NCBI RefSeq assembly: GCF_015265455.1
Contig: NZ_CP054492.1
Span: 682,001-746,000, forward strand
Length of the DNA: 64,000 nucleotides
Direction: 5' to 3'
From: Candidatus Sulfurimonas baltica
GTDB lineage: Bacteria > Campylobacterota > Campylobacteria > Campylobacterales > Sulfurimonadaceae
This document shows positions 9,355 to 17,720 of this stretch, in pieces. The notes under the pieces were generated by a model that saw only the letters and a list, made by a program, of their open reading frames with translations, had not been told where the DNA came from and made no database searches. Position 1 is the first letter of the stretch. Each line of letters opens with the position of its first letter. A program made the translations under genes and the position numbers.

Positions 9355-9741
9355 TTATTGATTGGTTTGCTCTTTTAATTCAAGTTCTTTATTAATTTTA
9401 CTCAAATATTCAAATAAATCTTTATCATTAGTATCAAGATATATATTCAAAATTCCGTTTAGTATCCGCTCATTATCAGCATATTTTTTATGCAAGTATC
9501 TTTGTCTTTTTGCATTTTTACTTATTGAAAAATCTATTGTTTTAACAATTTCTTTTTTAACTTCAATAATCGGTTTAGGTTCTTCTTGTTTTAATTTTTC
9601 AGCTTCACTTTTTTCTGTAATCAAAGTTTTATATTTATTAAATAATGAGAAGAATTTTTCTTCTAATGCGTCTCGATCAAAATTTTTAATTTGAAGTTTT
9701 AATTTTTCGTCTTCTGTTAGTTCTTTATTTGTTCCAAACAT
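9355..9741 (-). CDS. Hypothetical coiled-coil-like protein, 128 aa
   Basis: Charged, soluble, helical protein; residues about 8-55 and 100-128 are Lys/Glu/Leu-rich with heptad-like spacing. It faces the helicase-Rep gene across the structured gap and is divergent from the small gene at 9838. An AGGAAAAAA ribosome site precedes ATG 9741. No domain was recognised. Its mirror-strand frame is shorter and lacks a ribosome site. Confidence 0.5.
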   Translation of the reverse strand: MFGTNKELTEDEKLKLQIKNFDRDALEEKFFSLFNKYKTLITEKSEAEKLKQEEPKPIIEVKKEIVKTIDFSISKNAKRQRYLHKKYADNERILNGILNIYLDTNDKDLFEYLSKINKELELKEQTNQ

Positions 9742-9837
9742 TTTTTTCCTTTCATAGTATTTGCCTATATAATTGATTATACGAAGATTTTTAAATTTTT
9801 TGTGTTAGAATAATAAATATAAATAAAAGGATATATG

Positions 9838-10020
9838 ATGTCAGACAAAATCACAGTTCAATTAACAGAAGCAGAGCATAAAGTTTTTTTGAAATTTCAA
9901 GCGGAAGAAGCTCGAAAAGAAAATGAAAAAGAGATTGCTAAATCTGAAAAAAAGATTGAAAGTCTTGAAGCTAAACTTGCCGACGAGAAAGCAAATTTAA
10001 AAGCTTTAAAGGCTAAATAA
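9838..10020 (+). CDS. Small coiled-coil protein, 60 aa
   Basis: Begins 'MSDKITVQLTEAEHKVF' and continues as an uninterrupted Glu/Lys/Leu/Ala helix with heptad spacing to the end, so it is probably a dimeric coiled coil. Start 9838 gives a 7-bp spacing from AAAGG (9826-9830); ATG 9835 is also in frame. The first residues resemble the beta-strand/helix entry of small ribbon-helix-helix or phage regulatory proteins, but the similarity is weak. It lies between the coiled-coil gene at 9355 and the integrase. Confidence 0.5.
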   Translation: MSDKITVQLTEAEHKVFLKFQAEEARKENEKEIAKSEKKIESLEAKLADEKANLKALKAK

Positions 10021-10091
10021 AATAAATTAGATACACAAATTTAATATAGCTTAGAAGTTATAAAATATAATTATAAAATAATAGATTTTTT

Positions 10092-11435
10092 CTAATATGG
10101 TATAACAGAATTTGCATTCCCAAAATTATTAAATATATTACTGTTTAATGTATTTGTATCATTAGCAAGATTTTTATTTGAGAGATTAAGATAATCTTGC
10201 GTTTGTTTAACACTACTATGATTTAATAAAACCATAATATTGTATATTGATGCTCCTTGTTCAGCTAATGAAGTTGCTATTGACCTACGGATTGAATGAA
10301 AGTTGATAACTAAATCCCTATCTTGATTATTCTGCTTGTTTAAGTTTTTATTAAATAATTTATCCATTATAGTATAGACAGTTTTAGGAACTACCGTTAG
10401 TGGTTGTGGAGGGGTTCTCCTTCTCCTTGGATCAATAGGTCGAATTAAATATTCATCATTTTCATAATTTACTAAAACCTTGGTTTCTAACCAATTTACA
10501 GCCTCGTCATTTAATGCTATTCTATATCTTTTTGAATTTGTTTTGAAATTATTTAGAGTAATTTCTTTTTTATCTATGTCAATATCTTTTTTTCTAATGT
10601 TTAATATAGTGTTAGAACGACCAGCAGTTAATACAGCGAGATATACTGATAGATAAACATTGGGATTTTTTGTGTGTGCTTTACAAGTTTCTAATAATAA
10701 TTTAATTTCTTCTATTGAGAGTGAATTTTCTCTGACTTTTTTTGGATTTTTAAAAATAGTATTTTGAAATGGGTTTTTAATATCTATGATTTGATTTCTT
10801 ATAGCATAGTTGATTATACTTTTTATTTTAGTTATAAGGTCATAAGTAGATTTTTCAGCTAAGTTCTTAGTAGGTAAATAGCTCTTAGTATATTTTAATA
10901 TATCTGATTTTAATATCTTATTCACAGGAATTGAAGCTAACTCACTGTCTCTTATATTTTTGTTATATTTTAATACTTCTTTATGTAAATTATACAACTT
11001 AGTTTGAACTACTCTATTTTCTTGAAATTCTTTTTCTTTTTTTAAATAATTGTATTTTTGTTTCAACATTATAGTCATATCTGTTTTTTTACTTTCAAAG
11101 AATAAGGCGGCTAATTCATTTAATGTTAAGTAATTTGTAGTTAAATCGTTTTCAATTGTATTTGAAGAATTATCTATAATAATTTCTTTTTCTTCTTTTT
11201 CTATTGGTATATTTACACCGTGTAAGCTTGATTTAAACTTATCCATTAAAACAAGAGCCTCTGTAATGTGCTTATTTATATGCTTATCTTTTGTCATTAA
11301 AACTTTTCGTTTAGCTTTACTGTTATTATCACGATAAGTAGCTGAATAAGAAAACTTTCCAGTATTTAATTTTTTAATAGATATTCCTTGTCCAACCGAA
11401 GTTATAGCCCCAATTTGCAATGTGTTAAAATCCAT
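10092..11435 (-). CDS. int: Tyrosine-family site-specific integrase
   Basis: 447 residues. The catalytic set is visible: R273 in 'TAGRSNT', H380-x-x-R383 in 'FHSIRRS', H406 in 'LLNHSS', and nucleophile Y415 in 'QTQDYLNL'; K299 is the likely beta-hairpin lysine. The N-terminal part holds an arm-binding-like region (about 1-60) and a SAM-like core-binding region (about 100-230). The gene points away from the tRNA fragment, with its start about 125 bp from it, as is usual for elements that enter tRNA genes. It should catalyse insertion and excision of the element between the tRNA 3' end and its copy. Confidence 0.92.
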   Translation of the reverse strand: MDFNTLQIGAITSVGQGISIKKLNTGKFSYSATYRDNNSKAKRKVLMTKDKHINKHITEALVLMDKFKSSLHGVNIPIEKEEKEIIIDNSSNTIENDLTTNYLTLNELAALFFESKKTDMTIMLKQKYNYLKKEKEFQENRVVQTKLYNLHKEVLKYNKNIRDSELASIPVNKILKSDILKYTKSYLPTKNLAEKSTYDLITKIKSIINYAIRNQIIDIKNPFQNTIFKNPKKVRENSLSIEEIKLLLETCKAHTKNPNVYLSVYLAVLTAGRSNTILNIRKKDIDIDKKEITLNNFKTNSKRYRIALNDEAVNWLETKVLVNYENDEYLIRPIDPRRRRTPPQPLTVVPKTVYTIMDKLFNKNLNKQNNQDRDLVINFHSIRRSIATSLAEQGASIYNIMVLLNHSSVKQTQDYLNLSNKNLANDTNTLNSNIFNNFGNANSVIPY

Positions 11436-11561
11436 TTACAATCCTTTAAATTAATTAGATTGATTATAGCATAAAAGACGACAAAAAGACGACAAAAAAA
11501 TGAAAAAAAAGCTATAATTGAGGAATTTATATTATTAAAGCACTTATTATATAGATATGTA

Positions 11562-11589
11562 GAGAGTTCGAACCTCTCCTCGTCCACCA
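11562..11589 (+). other. tRNA 3' fragment, probable right attachment site
   Basis: GAGAG-TTCGAAC-CTCTC forms a perfect T-arm, followed by the acceptor half CTCGTCC, discriminator A and encoded CCA. The matching 5' acceptor strand (GGACGAG), D-arm and anticodon arm are absent upstream, where the sequence is A+T-rich. This is the footprint left at one end by an element that integrated into the 3' end of a tRNA gene. The isotype cannot be told from this piece. Confidence 0.8.
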
Positions 11590-11644
11590 CTGAAGAAACT
11601 TTATTTTTTACTACACTCCCCTTAAAACAATTTTTATTCCGCAC

Positions 11645-11660
11645 TTGTACTTGAGTACAA
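11645..11660. promoter_or_regulatory. Perfect dyad upstream of the adhesin gene, candidate LuxR-type operator
   Basis: TTGTACT-TG-AGTACAA is a 7-2-7 inverted repeat, 62 bp before the chosen adhesin start. A possible -10 box (TACTAT) lies about 25 bp downstream. Its size fits a LuxR/CsgD-family dimer site, and such a regulator is encoded at the end of the convergent export operon. Binding is inferred. Confidence 0.45.
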
Positions 11661-11721
11661 TATACAATTTTTTAAAATTATCATACTATATACACAATAA
11701 ACTATATTTATGGAGTGTTAC

Positions 11722-14700
11722 ATGTCTAATATAATAGGAAAAATCATAAGCCTTGATGGTACTTTTTATGCAAAAGGAACAGATGGTTCTCTTCAAGAAG
11801 TTTCAAAAGGTTATGAAATTTTAGAAGGTCAAACTGTTTTTGGTGATAAAAGTAATGCTTCTATTAATAGTGCTATAGTTTCAATGACTGATGGCAGCGA
11901 TATGGTTATATTAGGTCATGACAAACAGTTGTTTGATGCATCTCTTACTCAGCAGGAGTTTGCAGTAGAAGAAACTGTCACAAGTAAAGACTCAATTGCG
12001 GCTATGCTAGAAGAAAATGGTGATGTTGACGATGCAGATGATATAGAAACTGCAGCTGGTGAAGGCGCTTCAGCTGAGTCTACAGAAGGTGGAGAAGCAG
12101 ACTTTGCAGATGTTAATAATGCAAGCACTGATGTAAATGCAGATCTTCGTGAGCGTGCTTTTGGAGATGATGAAGTAAAATTAGAAGAAGGTCTTGGTGA
12201 AGAAGTTCGCCGCTCAGCGTCTACAACAACTCCACCGCCTGAGACAGATGCAGAAGCAGTTACAATCTCAATCGTAGCGACAGATGCAGATGGTAATATA
12301 TTAGCTGACTCAACAGTTGCAGAGGGTGATACAGCTTACTATAAACTAGTTGCAAAAGACCCAGCTGGTAATATTATCGATGGAGCAACAGGTACAGCAG
12401 ATGTAGCATTTACAGATGGAACTGCTACTAATGCAGATTACTCAGCTGCAAATATCACAGCTAAAGCATTAAATACAGTATTTAGTGCAAACGCATTAGA
12501 TGATTACTTAGCAGATAACGGTGAGAATTTCAATGTAACAATCTCAAATCCTGTAGCAGCTGCATATGAGACAGTAGCACTAGGTACTTCTTCAGTAGTT
12601 ACAACAATTACAGATAATTCAACTACAACAACTCCACCGCCTGAGACAGATGCAGAAGCAGTTACAATCTCAATCGTAGCGACAGATGCAGATGGTAATA
12701 TATTAGCTGACTCAACAGTTGCAGAGGGTGATACAGCTTACTATAAACTAGTTGCAAAAGACCCAGCTGGTAATATTATCGATGGAGCAACAGGTACAGC
12801 AGATGTAGCATTTACAGATGGAACTGCTACTAATGCAGATTACTCAGCTGCAAATATCACAGCTAAAGCATTAAATACAGTATTTAGTGCAAACGCATTA
12901 GATGATTACTTAGCAGATAACGGTGAGAATTTCAATGTAACAATCTCAAATCCTGTAGCAGCTGCATATGAGACAGTAGCACTAGGTACTTCTTCAGTAG
13001 TTACAACAATTACAGATAATTCAACTACAACAACTCCACCGCCTGAGACAGATGCAGAAGCAGTTACAATCTCAATCGTAGCGACAGATGCAGATGGTAA
13101 TATATTAGCTGACTCAACAGTTGCAGAGGGTGATACAGCTTACTATAAACTAGTTGCAAAAGACCCAGCTGGTAATATTATCGATGGAGCAACAGGTACA
13201 GCAGATGTAGCATTTACAGATGGAACTGCTACTAATGCAGATTACTCAGCTGCAAATATCACAGCTAAAGCATTAAATACAGTATTTAGTGCAAACGCAT
13301 TAGATGATTACTTAGCAGATAATGGTGAAAACTTTAATGTAACTATCTCAAACCCAGTAGCTTCTGCATATGAGACAGTAGCACTAGGTACTTCTTCAGT
13401 AGTTACAACAATTACAGATAATGATGTACTTCCTGAAGCTAAAAATGATACATTCACAGCAACTGAAAATGGAACAGAGTCTGTTTCATCTGAAGATAGT
13501 GTTGATACAATTAAGGCTAAAGATGATGGACAACAAGCATCTGGAAATATTTTAGCAAATGACACAACAAATAACGATTTAGCTAAAGTAACTAGTGTTA
13601 CGGTTGATGGTACCCTCCATACTTTACCAACAGATGGAACAGATACTTCTGTTATAGGTGATTATGGTACTTTAACTATTAACAATACAGGTGCATTTAC
13701 TTTTGCTGTTAATGAAACAAATTCAACTGTGGATGCACTTAATGGTAATGTTAATGTAGTGCAAACTTTAGATATAGATATTGGATACACAATCAGCGAT
13801 GGTGTTAATGATCCCAGTTCTGCTACTTTAACTGTAAATATAGAGGGAAGAGATGACGCACCAGTTATAAACTCTATTATTGCAAACAATCAGCCTTTAC
13901 ATGTAGTATCTGGATTGTTAGATGTTGATGGTAATGATATTGTAGATACTTTAAGTGCAGCTGATTTAACTGTTCAGGATAAAGGTATTATTTTCAATGC
14001 AGAAAATGGCAATCTAAACATAGATATGGGGACAGGTGGTTCTAGTATGTCTGTTGAATATAATGGCGGTCAAGCTGGTTACAATAATGCTATAGGATAT
14101 TATACTACGGGTGAAAACTCTCAAGCTGGAATTATATATGCGGAACAAGGCAATACGAAAGGAACACAATCTATTAGTGCTGGTACATTAAATGGATTAG
14201 AAGGTAATGTTGTTTTCTTTGTTATTCCTAACGGAAAAACTAATGGCGTAACAACTGATAGTACAATCACTGTTAATGATGATGGTTTTATATCTGTAGA
14301 TGGTAAACCAACTACAGCATACTATAGTGATAATAGTTTAAATGCAGGTGGATATGACCATGTAGTAGCTGGAATGGCCCCTGATGGGAAAGGGTTAGTT
14401 TTAGGATTTGAAGATCTTCCTTCTCTGGGCGATAGAGATTATGATGATGTTGTTATTACTATCAATACTTGTAATACTTTAGGAACAGGTGAAGCTTACT
14501 TTGTTGATTTAGGTAACATTTCTGATTCTAATCAACAGTACGCTTGGACTGTAGATGGCGACAACAGTAATAAAGCAACTTGGAACAACGTAGACAGTAA
14601 TGGAAATGGTATAAATATTTATGCGCTAAATTTTGACGGATCTACAGGTTCGGTACTTAATGATGGAAATTATCAACTTGGTGTTGAAGGGAGTAGAAGT

Positions 14701-17067
14701 ACTGGAAATCAAGTTCCTAATCAATTACACTATGATGAAGTTACTGATCAGTCACAAGCTATTGTTATAGAACTTGAAGGTAACTTAAATCATGCAGAAT
14801 TCCAATTTACAAGACTTATAGATAGTGAAAATGAACAAGGTCATTATACTACTTACAAAAATGGAGTGCTTGTTAGTGAAGGTGATTTAAATGGAAGTGG
14901 ATTGGGCAATAATCCTACATTTACAATTGATACTGGTGATAATGTTTTTGATAAAATTGTGTTTACGGCTGTTCAGTATGATACTGGGGCTAATAGCAAT
15001 TCAGATACATCAGATTATTACTTACAATCATTTAAAGGGAGTGGACCAGCGTCAGCAAATGGTGCAAATACAATTCTCAAAGACATAAACCTTAGTGATG
15101 TAGATGATGCGAACTTAGAAAGTGCAACTGTAACTCTTACCAACTTTAAAGCTGGCGATGTAATAAGCGCAGATGATTTACCAAATGGTATTACTGCTAC
15201 TGTTGCTGATGGAGTTGTAGAATTAACAGGAGCTGCGAGAGTAGCTGATTATGAAGCAGCACTTGAGTCATTAACATTTGAAAGCAACAGTACAGACAGA
15301 GAGGTTAGAAATTTTGAATTTACTGTAAATGATGGCGATAAAACTAGCAATACAATGGTTGTTAAAGTAGATATTGGTGGATGTAGTTTAAATATAGGAG
15401 ATTACAACAGCACACCAACATCTACAGATGATAGTATTTCAACTCCTGAAGATACGTATTTAATCATTGCGTTAAGTGACTTTGGAACATATCAAGATGC
15501 AAATTTGGACACTTTTAGCGATGTGAAAATTACAACATTGCCAACAAATGGAACATTAACACTTAATGGAGTTGATGTTACTTCTGGGCAAGAGATTTCT
15601 GTTAGTGATATTGAAGCAAGTAAATTGATATTTACTCCTTCTCATAATACAGATGCAGACGGTTCGTTTGACTTTAAAGTAAGTGATGGAACTAATTGGA
15701 GTGATACTCATACTACTACTATAGAAGTTATCGCCGTGTCGGATGCTCCAACTCTTTCAGTTGTAGTTGGTGAAGCAGTTCTAGAATCAGCTAGTAGCTT
15801 TACTGCTCATGCATATGAAGGAAATGGATTTAATAGTTGGGAGAGCAATGGTAATACTACAAGTTCTCAAGCACAAGTTTCTTATGAAGATGACCTTGGA
15901 TATGGAGTGAGTAACAAAAATACTAATCATGGTTCTCAAGATACAGCTTTAGAGAATAATGAATCACTGTTATTAGATTTTGGAAAATCTGAAGGTATCA
16001 CTGTTACACTGAATTCAGCAAATAATGGAACACAATTCTTTGGAAACTGGATTGCATATGATGAAAATAGATTAAAAGTAGCAAATGGTGAGTTTAATAC
16101 AACTGACGCTAGTTTAGATTTAGTTATTAATCCAGATGCAACATTTAGATATGTTGCTTTTGATGCGGGTAATGTAACTGGAACAGATAATAAGGATAGT
16201 AATTCTGGCTTTTATGTTGAACCTGTTGAAATAACTACAAGTACAGCAATTACAAATGACACTACATATACATACTCAGTGGCTATCAACGCAGCGCTTA
16301 CAGATACCGATGGAAGTGAGAGTTTAGGTTTTATTACAGTAGATAGATTGCCAGATGGTGCAACTTTAACTTCTGGAACTGGTATCGCTGATAATAACGA
16401 TGGAACTTATACTATAGATTTGGCTACTGTTACTAAAGATGCAGATGGTGTAGTACAATTATCAATGACATCGGGCAGCCCATTAGACCCATCAGCTATA
16501 AACGATATCACTGCAAGTGTAACATCAACAGAACGTGATGGTGAAGATAGCTCAACAACTGAAGCAACAGCTCATTTAGAAGTAAATGGTACTGATGGCT
16601 CAGATTATGATGATTATATTCATTCTGGGACAGGTGCTGACACTATAAACGCAGGTGCTGGAGAAGACATTGTAGTATTTGATGCACAAGATACTGTAGA
16701 TGGTGCAGACGGATATGATACCATTCTCATAACAGGTGAAGAAAATATAAATTTTAGTGGACTAAATGATAATATTCATAATATAGAAGCTATTGAGCTA
16801 GGCGATGGTAAACAAAATATTTCTATTTCTCTTGATGATGTGCTAATTATGACAGATACTGATAATATACTTCGTATAGATGGGGATGCACAAGATCATG
16901 TATCTTTAGATACGACAACTAGTGATGGATCAGGTGAATGGACTTTAGGAGAACATATTGTTGATTCTGAAACACACCAAGCATATAATCAATATACTGG
17001 AACAGGAGATGACGGTAGCTCTGTAGTTTTAGAGATAAGTACAAGTATTCAGGTAGATGAGAGCTAA
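11722..17067 (+). CDS. LapA-type giant adhesin, type I secreted, with retention module
   Basis: About 1,781 residues, no Sec signal. Residues 1-110 resemble the LapA retention module (starts 'IIGKIISLDGTFYAKG'), followed by TAAG at 110-113, the motif cut by the periplasmic protease LapG. Three Calx-beta-like domains of 134 residues (about 170-569) are near-identical. Then come a VCBS-type domain (about 570-715), a DUF4114-like domain (about 830-920, 'GFEDLPSLGDRDYDDVV'), cadherin-like modules, and a C-terminal RTX-like segment ('GTGADTINAGAGED', near 1635) with a type I secretion tail. It should be held in an outer-membrane TolC pore and mediate attachment. ATG 11722 is preferred over 11710 because GGAG lies at 11712-11715. 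The exporter genes face it downstream. Confidence 0.88.
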   Translation: MSNIIGKIISLDGTFYAKGTDGSLQEVSKGYEILEGQTVFGDKSNASINSAIVSMTDGSDMVILGHDKQLFDASLTQQEFAVEETVTSKDSIAAMLEENGDVDDADDIETAAGEGASAESTEGGEADFADVNNASTDVNADLRERAFGDDEVKLEEGLGEEVRRSASTTTPPPETDAEAVTISIVATDADGNILADSTVAEGDTAYYKLVAKDPAGNIIDGATGTADVAFTDGTATNADYSAANITAKALNTVFSANALDDYLADNGENFNVTISNPVAAAYETVALGTSSVVTTITDNSTTTTPPPETDAEAVTISIVATDADGNILADSTVAEGDTAYYKLVAKDPAGNIIDGATGTADVAFTDGTATNADYSAANITAKALNTVFSANALDDYLADNGENFNVTISNPVAAAYETVALGTSSVVTTITDNSTTTTPPPETDAEAVTISIVATDADGNILADSTVAEGDTAYYKLVAKDPAGNIIDGATGTADVAFTDGTATNADYSAANITAKALNTVFSANALDDYLADNGENFNVTISNPVASAYETVALGTSSVVTTITDNDVLPEAKNDTFTATENGTESVSSEDSVDTIKAKDDGQQASGNILANDTTNNDLAKVTSVTVDGTLHTLPTDGTDTSVIGDYGTLTINNTGAFTFAVNETNSTVDALNGNVNVVQTLDIDIGYTISDGVNDPSSATLTVNIEGRDDAPVINSIIANNQPLHVVSGLLDVDGNDIVDTLSAADLTVQDKGIIFNAENGNLNIDMGTGGSSMSVEYNGGQAGYNNAIGYYTTGENSQAGIIYAEQGNTKGTQSISAGTLNGLEGNVVFFVIPNGKTNGVTTDSTITVNDDGFISVDGKPTTAYYSDNSLNAGGYDHVVAGMAPDGKGLVLGFEDLPSLGDRDYDDVVITINTCNTLGTGEAYFVDLGNISDSNQQYAWTVDGDNSNKATWNNVDSNGNGINIYALNFDGSTGSVLNDGNYQLGVEGSRSTGNQVPNQLHYDEVTDQSQAIVIELEGNLNHAEFQFTRLIDSENEQGHYTTYKNGVLVSEGDLNGSGLGNNPTFTIDTGDNVFDKIVFTAVQYDTGANSNSDTSDYYLQSFKGSGPASANGANTILKDINLSDVDDANLESATVTLTNFKAGDVISADDLPNGITATVADGVVELTGAARVADYEAALESLTFESNSTDREVRNFEFTVNDGDKTSNTMVVKVDIGGCSLNIGDYNSTPTSTDDSISTPEDTYLIIALSDFGTYQDANLDTFSDVKITTLPTNGTLTLNGVDVTSGQEISVSDIEASKLIFTPSHNTDADGSFDFKVSDGTNWSDTHTTTIEVIAVSDAPTLSVVVGEAVLESASSFTAHAYEGNGFNSWESNGNTTSSQAQVSYEDDLGYGVSNKNTNHGSQDTALENNESLLLDFGKSEGITVTLNSANNGTQFFGNWIAYDENRLKVANGEFNTTDASLDLVINPDATFRYVAFDAGNVTGTDNKDSNSGFYVEPVEITTSTAITNDTTYTYSVAINAALTDTDGSESLGFITVDRLPDGATLTSGTGIADNNDGTYTIDLATVTKDADGVVQLSMTSGSPLDPSAINDITASVTSTERDGEDSSTTEATAHLEVNGTDGSDYDDYIHSGTGADTINAGAGEDIVVFDAQDTVDGADGYDTILITGEENINFSGLNDNIHNIEAIELGDGKQNISISLDDVLIMTDTDNILRIDGDAQDHVSLDTTTSDGSGEWTLGEHIVDSETHQAYNQYTGTGDDGSSVVLEISTSIQVDES
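12231..13428 (+). repeat. Three tandem 402-bp repeats inside the adhesin gene
   Basis: Units begin at 12231, 12633 and 13035, each starting TCCACCGCCTGAG. Copies one and two appear identical; copy three diverges only from about 13323 by mostly silent changes. The unit encodes one 134-residue Calx-beta-like domain plus a TTTPPPET linker. The near identity points to recent duplication or ongoing gene conversion, and makes the copy number prone to change and to assembly error. Confidence 0.95.
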
Positions 17068-17087
17068 GGCAAATTAAGATATTTACA

Positions 17088-17106
17088 TGTAGATTTTAAA
17101 TCTACA
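17088..17106. terminator. Probable bidirectional terminator between converging genes
   Basis: TGTAGATTT-T-AAATCTACA is a 9-bp inverted repeat placed 21 bp after the adhesin stop and 8 bp after the end of the convergent LuxR gene. The loop and flanks are T/A-rich, but there is no long T-run, so termination may be modest. The same site contains a TACATGTA octamer (17084-17091). Confidence 0.45.
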
Positions 17107-17113
17107 AGTAAGA

Positions 17114-17719
17114 CTATTTAAGAAGAAGTATTAACGAAACTCTATCATTTACATGTAGCTTAGAAAAAATAGAACTTACATGTGCTTTGACAGTCCTTGT
17201 TGTTATGTTAATCGCTGAAGCTATTGCATCATTAGTTAGTCCATTAAGCATTAAGTAAATAACTTCTAGTTCTTTAGCTGATAGTCTATTTTCTACTAGT
17301 TGTAAAGCATCACTGTTTAGAGATTCTTTATTTGTTGTTTTAACCAATGCCGCTGTAAGTTCAGGGTATGTCCATATATTGCCATAAGTTACTGTTTCAA
17401 GCATCTGTTTGTAGTGCTGAGATAGCATTCTTGAATTACCATATGCTTTTATACCATGACGTATAAGCATTTTACCAGTTGCAATTTCAGGCACTCTTTC
17501 AAGTACTATTAAATTTTTAGGAAGAGAGTATGATGAAATTAAGTTGTTTATTTCAGATGCAACGCTATCGTAATCAGCAATTAGAATAATATTTTTATTA
17601 TCTTCTAGTTTATCAATTAAAGAGTCAGTATCTTGACATGTATCTGCGTGATGAATACCATGTCTTTTTACCCATTCATCAATAGTATCCATATTTGAGC
17701 TAAAAAGTATTATTTTCAT
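17114..17719 (-). CDS. CsgD-like LuxR-family regulator with degenerate receiver
   Basis: About 201 residues. The N-terminal half has a receiver-like fold pattern ('IILIADYDS', D49/D51) but the acidic pair normally near residue 8 is SSN, so phosphorylation is unlikely, as in CsgD. The C-terminal LuxR helix-turn-helix is typical ('RLSAKELEVIYLMLNGLTND...TVKAHVSSIFSKL'). ATG 17719 is chosen because it starts one base after the HlyD stop and follows AGAGAGAT; a frame-compatible ATG at 17740 lies within hlyD. As the last gene of the export operon it could link exporter expression to adhesin transcription through the dyad at 11645. Confidence 0.8.
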   Translation of the reverse strand: MKIILFSSNMDTIDEWVKRHGIHHADTCQDTDSLIDKLEDNKNIILIADYDSVASEINNLISSYSLPKNLIVLERVPEIATGKMLIRHGIKAYGNSRMLSQHYKQMLETVTYGNIWTYPELTAALVKTTNKESLNSDALQLVENRLSAKELEVIYLMLNGLTNDAIASAINITTRTVKAHVSSIFSKLHVNDRVSLILLLK

Positions 17720-17720
17720 A

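Larger units (their letters stand above)
1..11589. mobile_element. Right part of a tRNA-integrated element (left end outside window)
   Basis: The stretch carries a tyrosine integrase close to a truncated tRNA 3' end, an FtsK/TcpA-like ATPase, a helicase-Rep fusion and several small orphan genes. All are markedly richer in A+T (Asn, Lys, Ile codons) than the chromosomal genes that follow. The tRNA fragment is on the plus strand, so the intact tRNA gene and the other end of the element should lie to the left of position 1. The gene set (integrase, rolling-circle initiator, single translocase) recalls AICE-type conjugative elements; a plasmid-like island or a satellite is also possible. The right boundary is inferred from the tRNA fragment. 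Confidence 0.8.

Noticed and set aside
11520-11589. An intact tRNA gene at the element boundary
   Set aside because: Only the T-arm and 3' acceptor half are present. The 5' acceptor strand and the D and anticodon arms cannot be found in the A+T-rich DNA upstream.
11402-11644. Minus-strand reading frame across the tRNA fragment
   Set aside because: It overlaps the integrase start and the attachment site, has no ribosome site and no recognisable product.
12231-13428. CRISPR-like array
   Set aside because: The 402-bp repeats are contiguous, in frame and encode protein domains; no short repeats with unique spacers are present anywhere in the window.
13308-13889. Minus-strand reading frames inside the adhesin gene
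   Set aside because: They lie within strongly coding plus-strand sequence, have no ribosome site and arise from the repeat composition.
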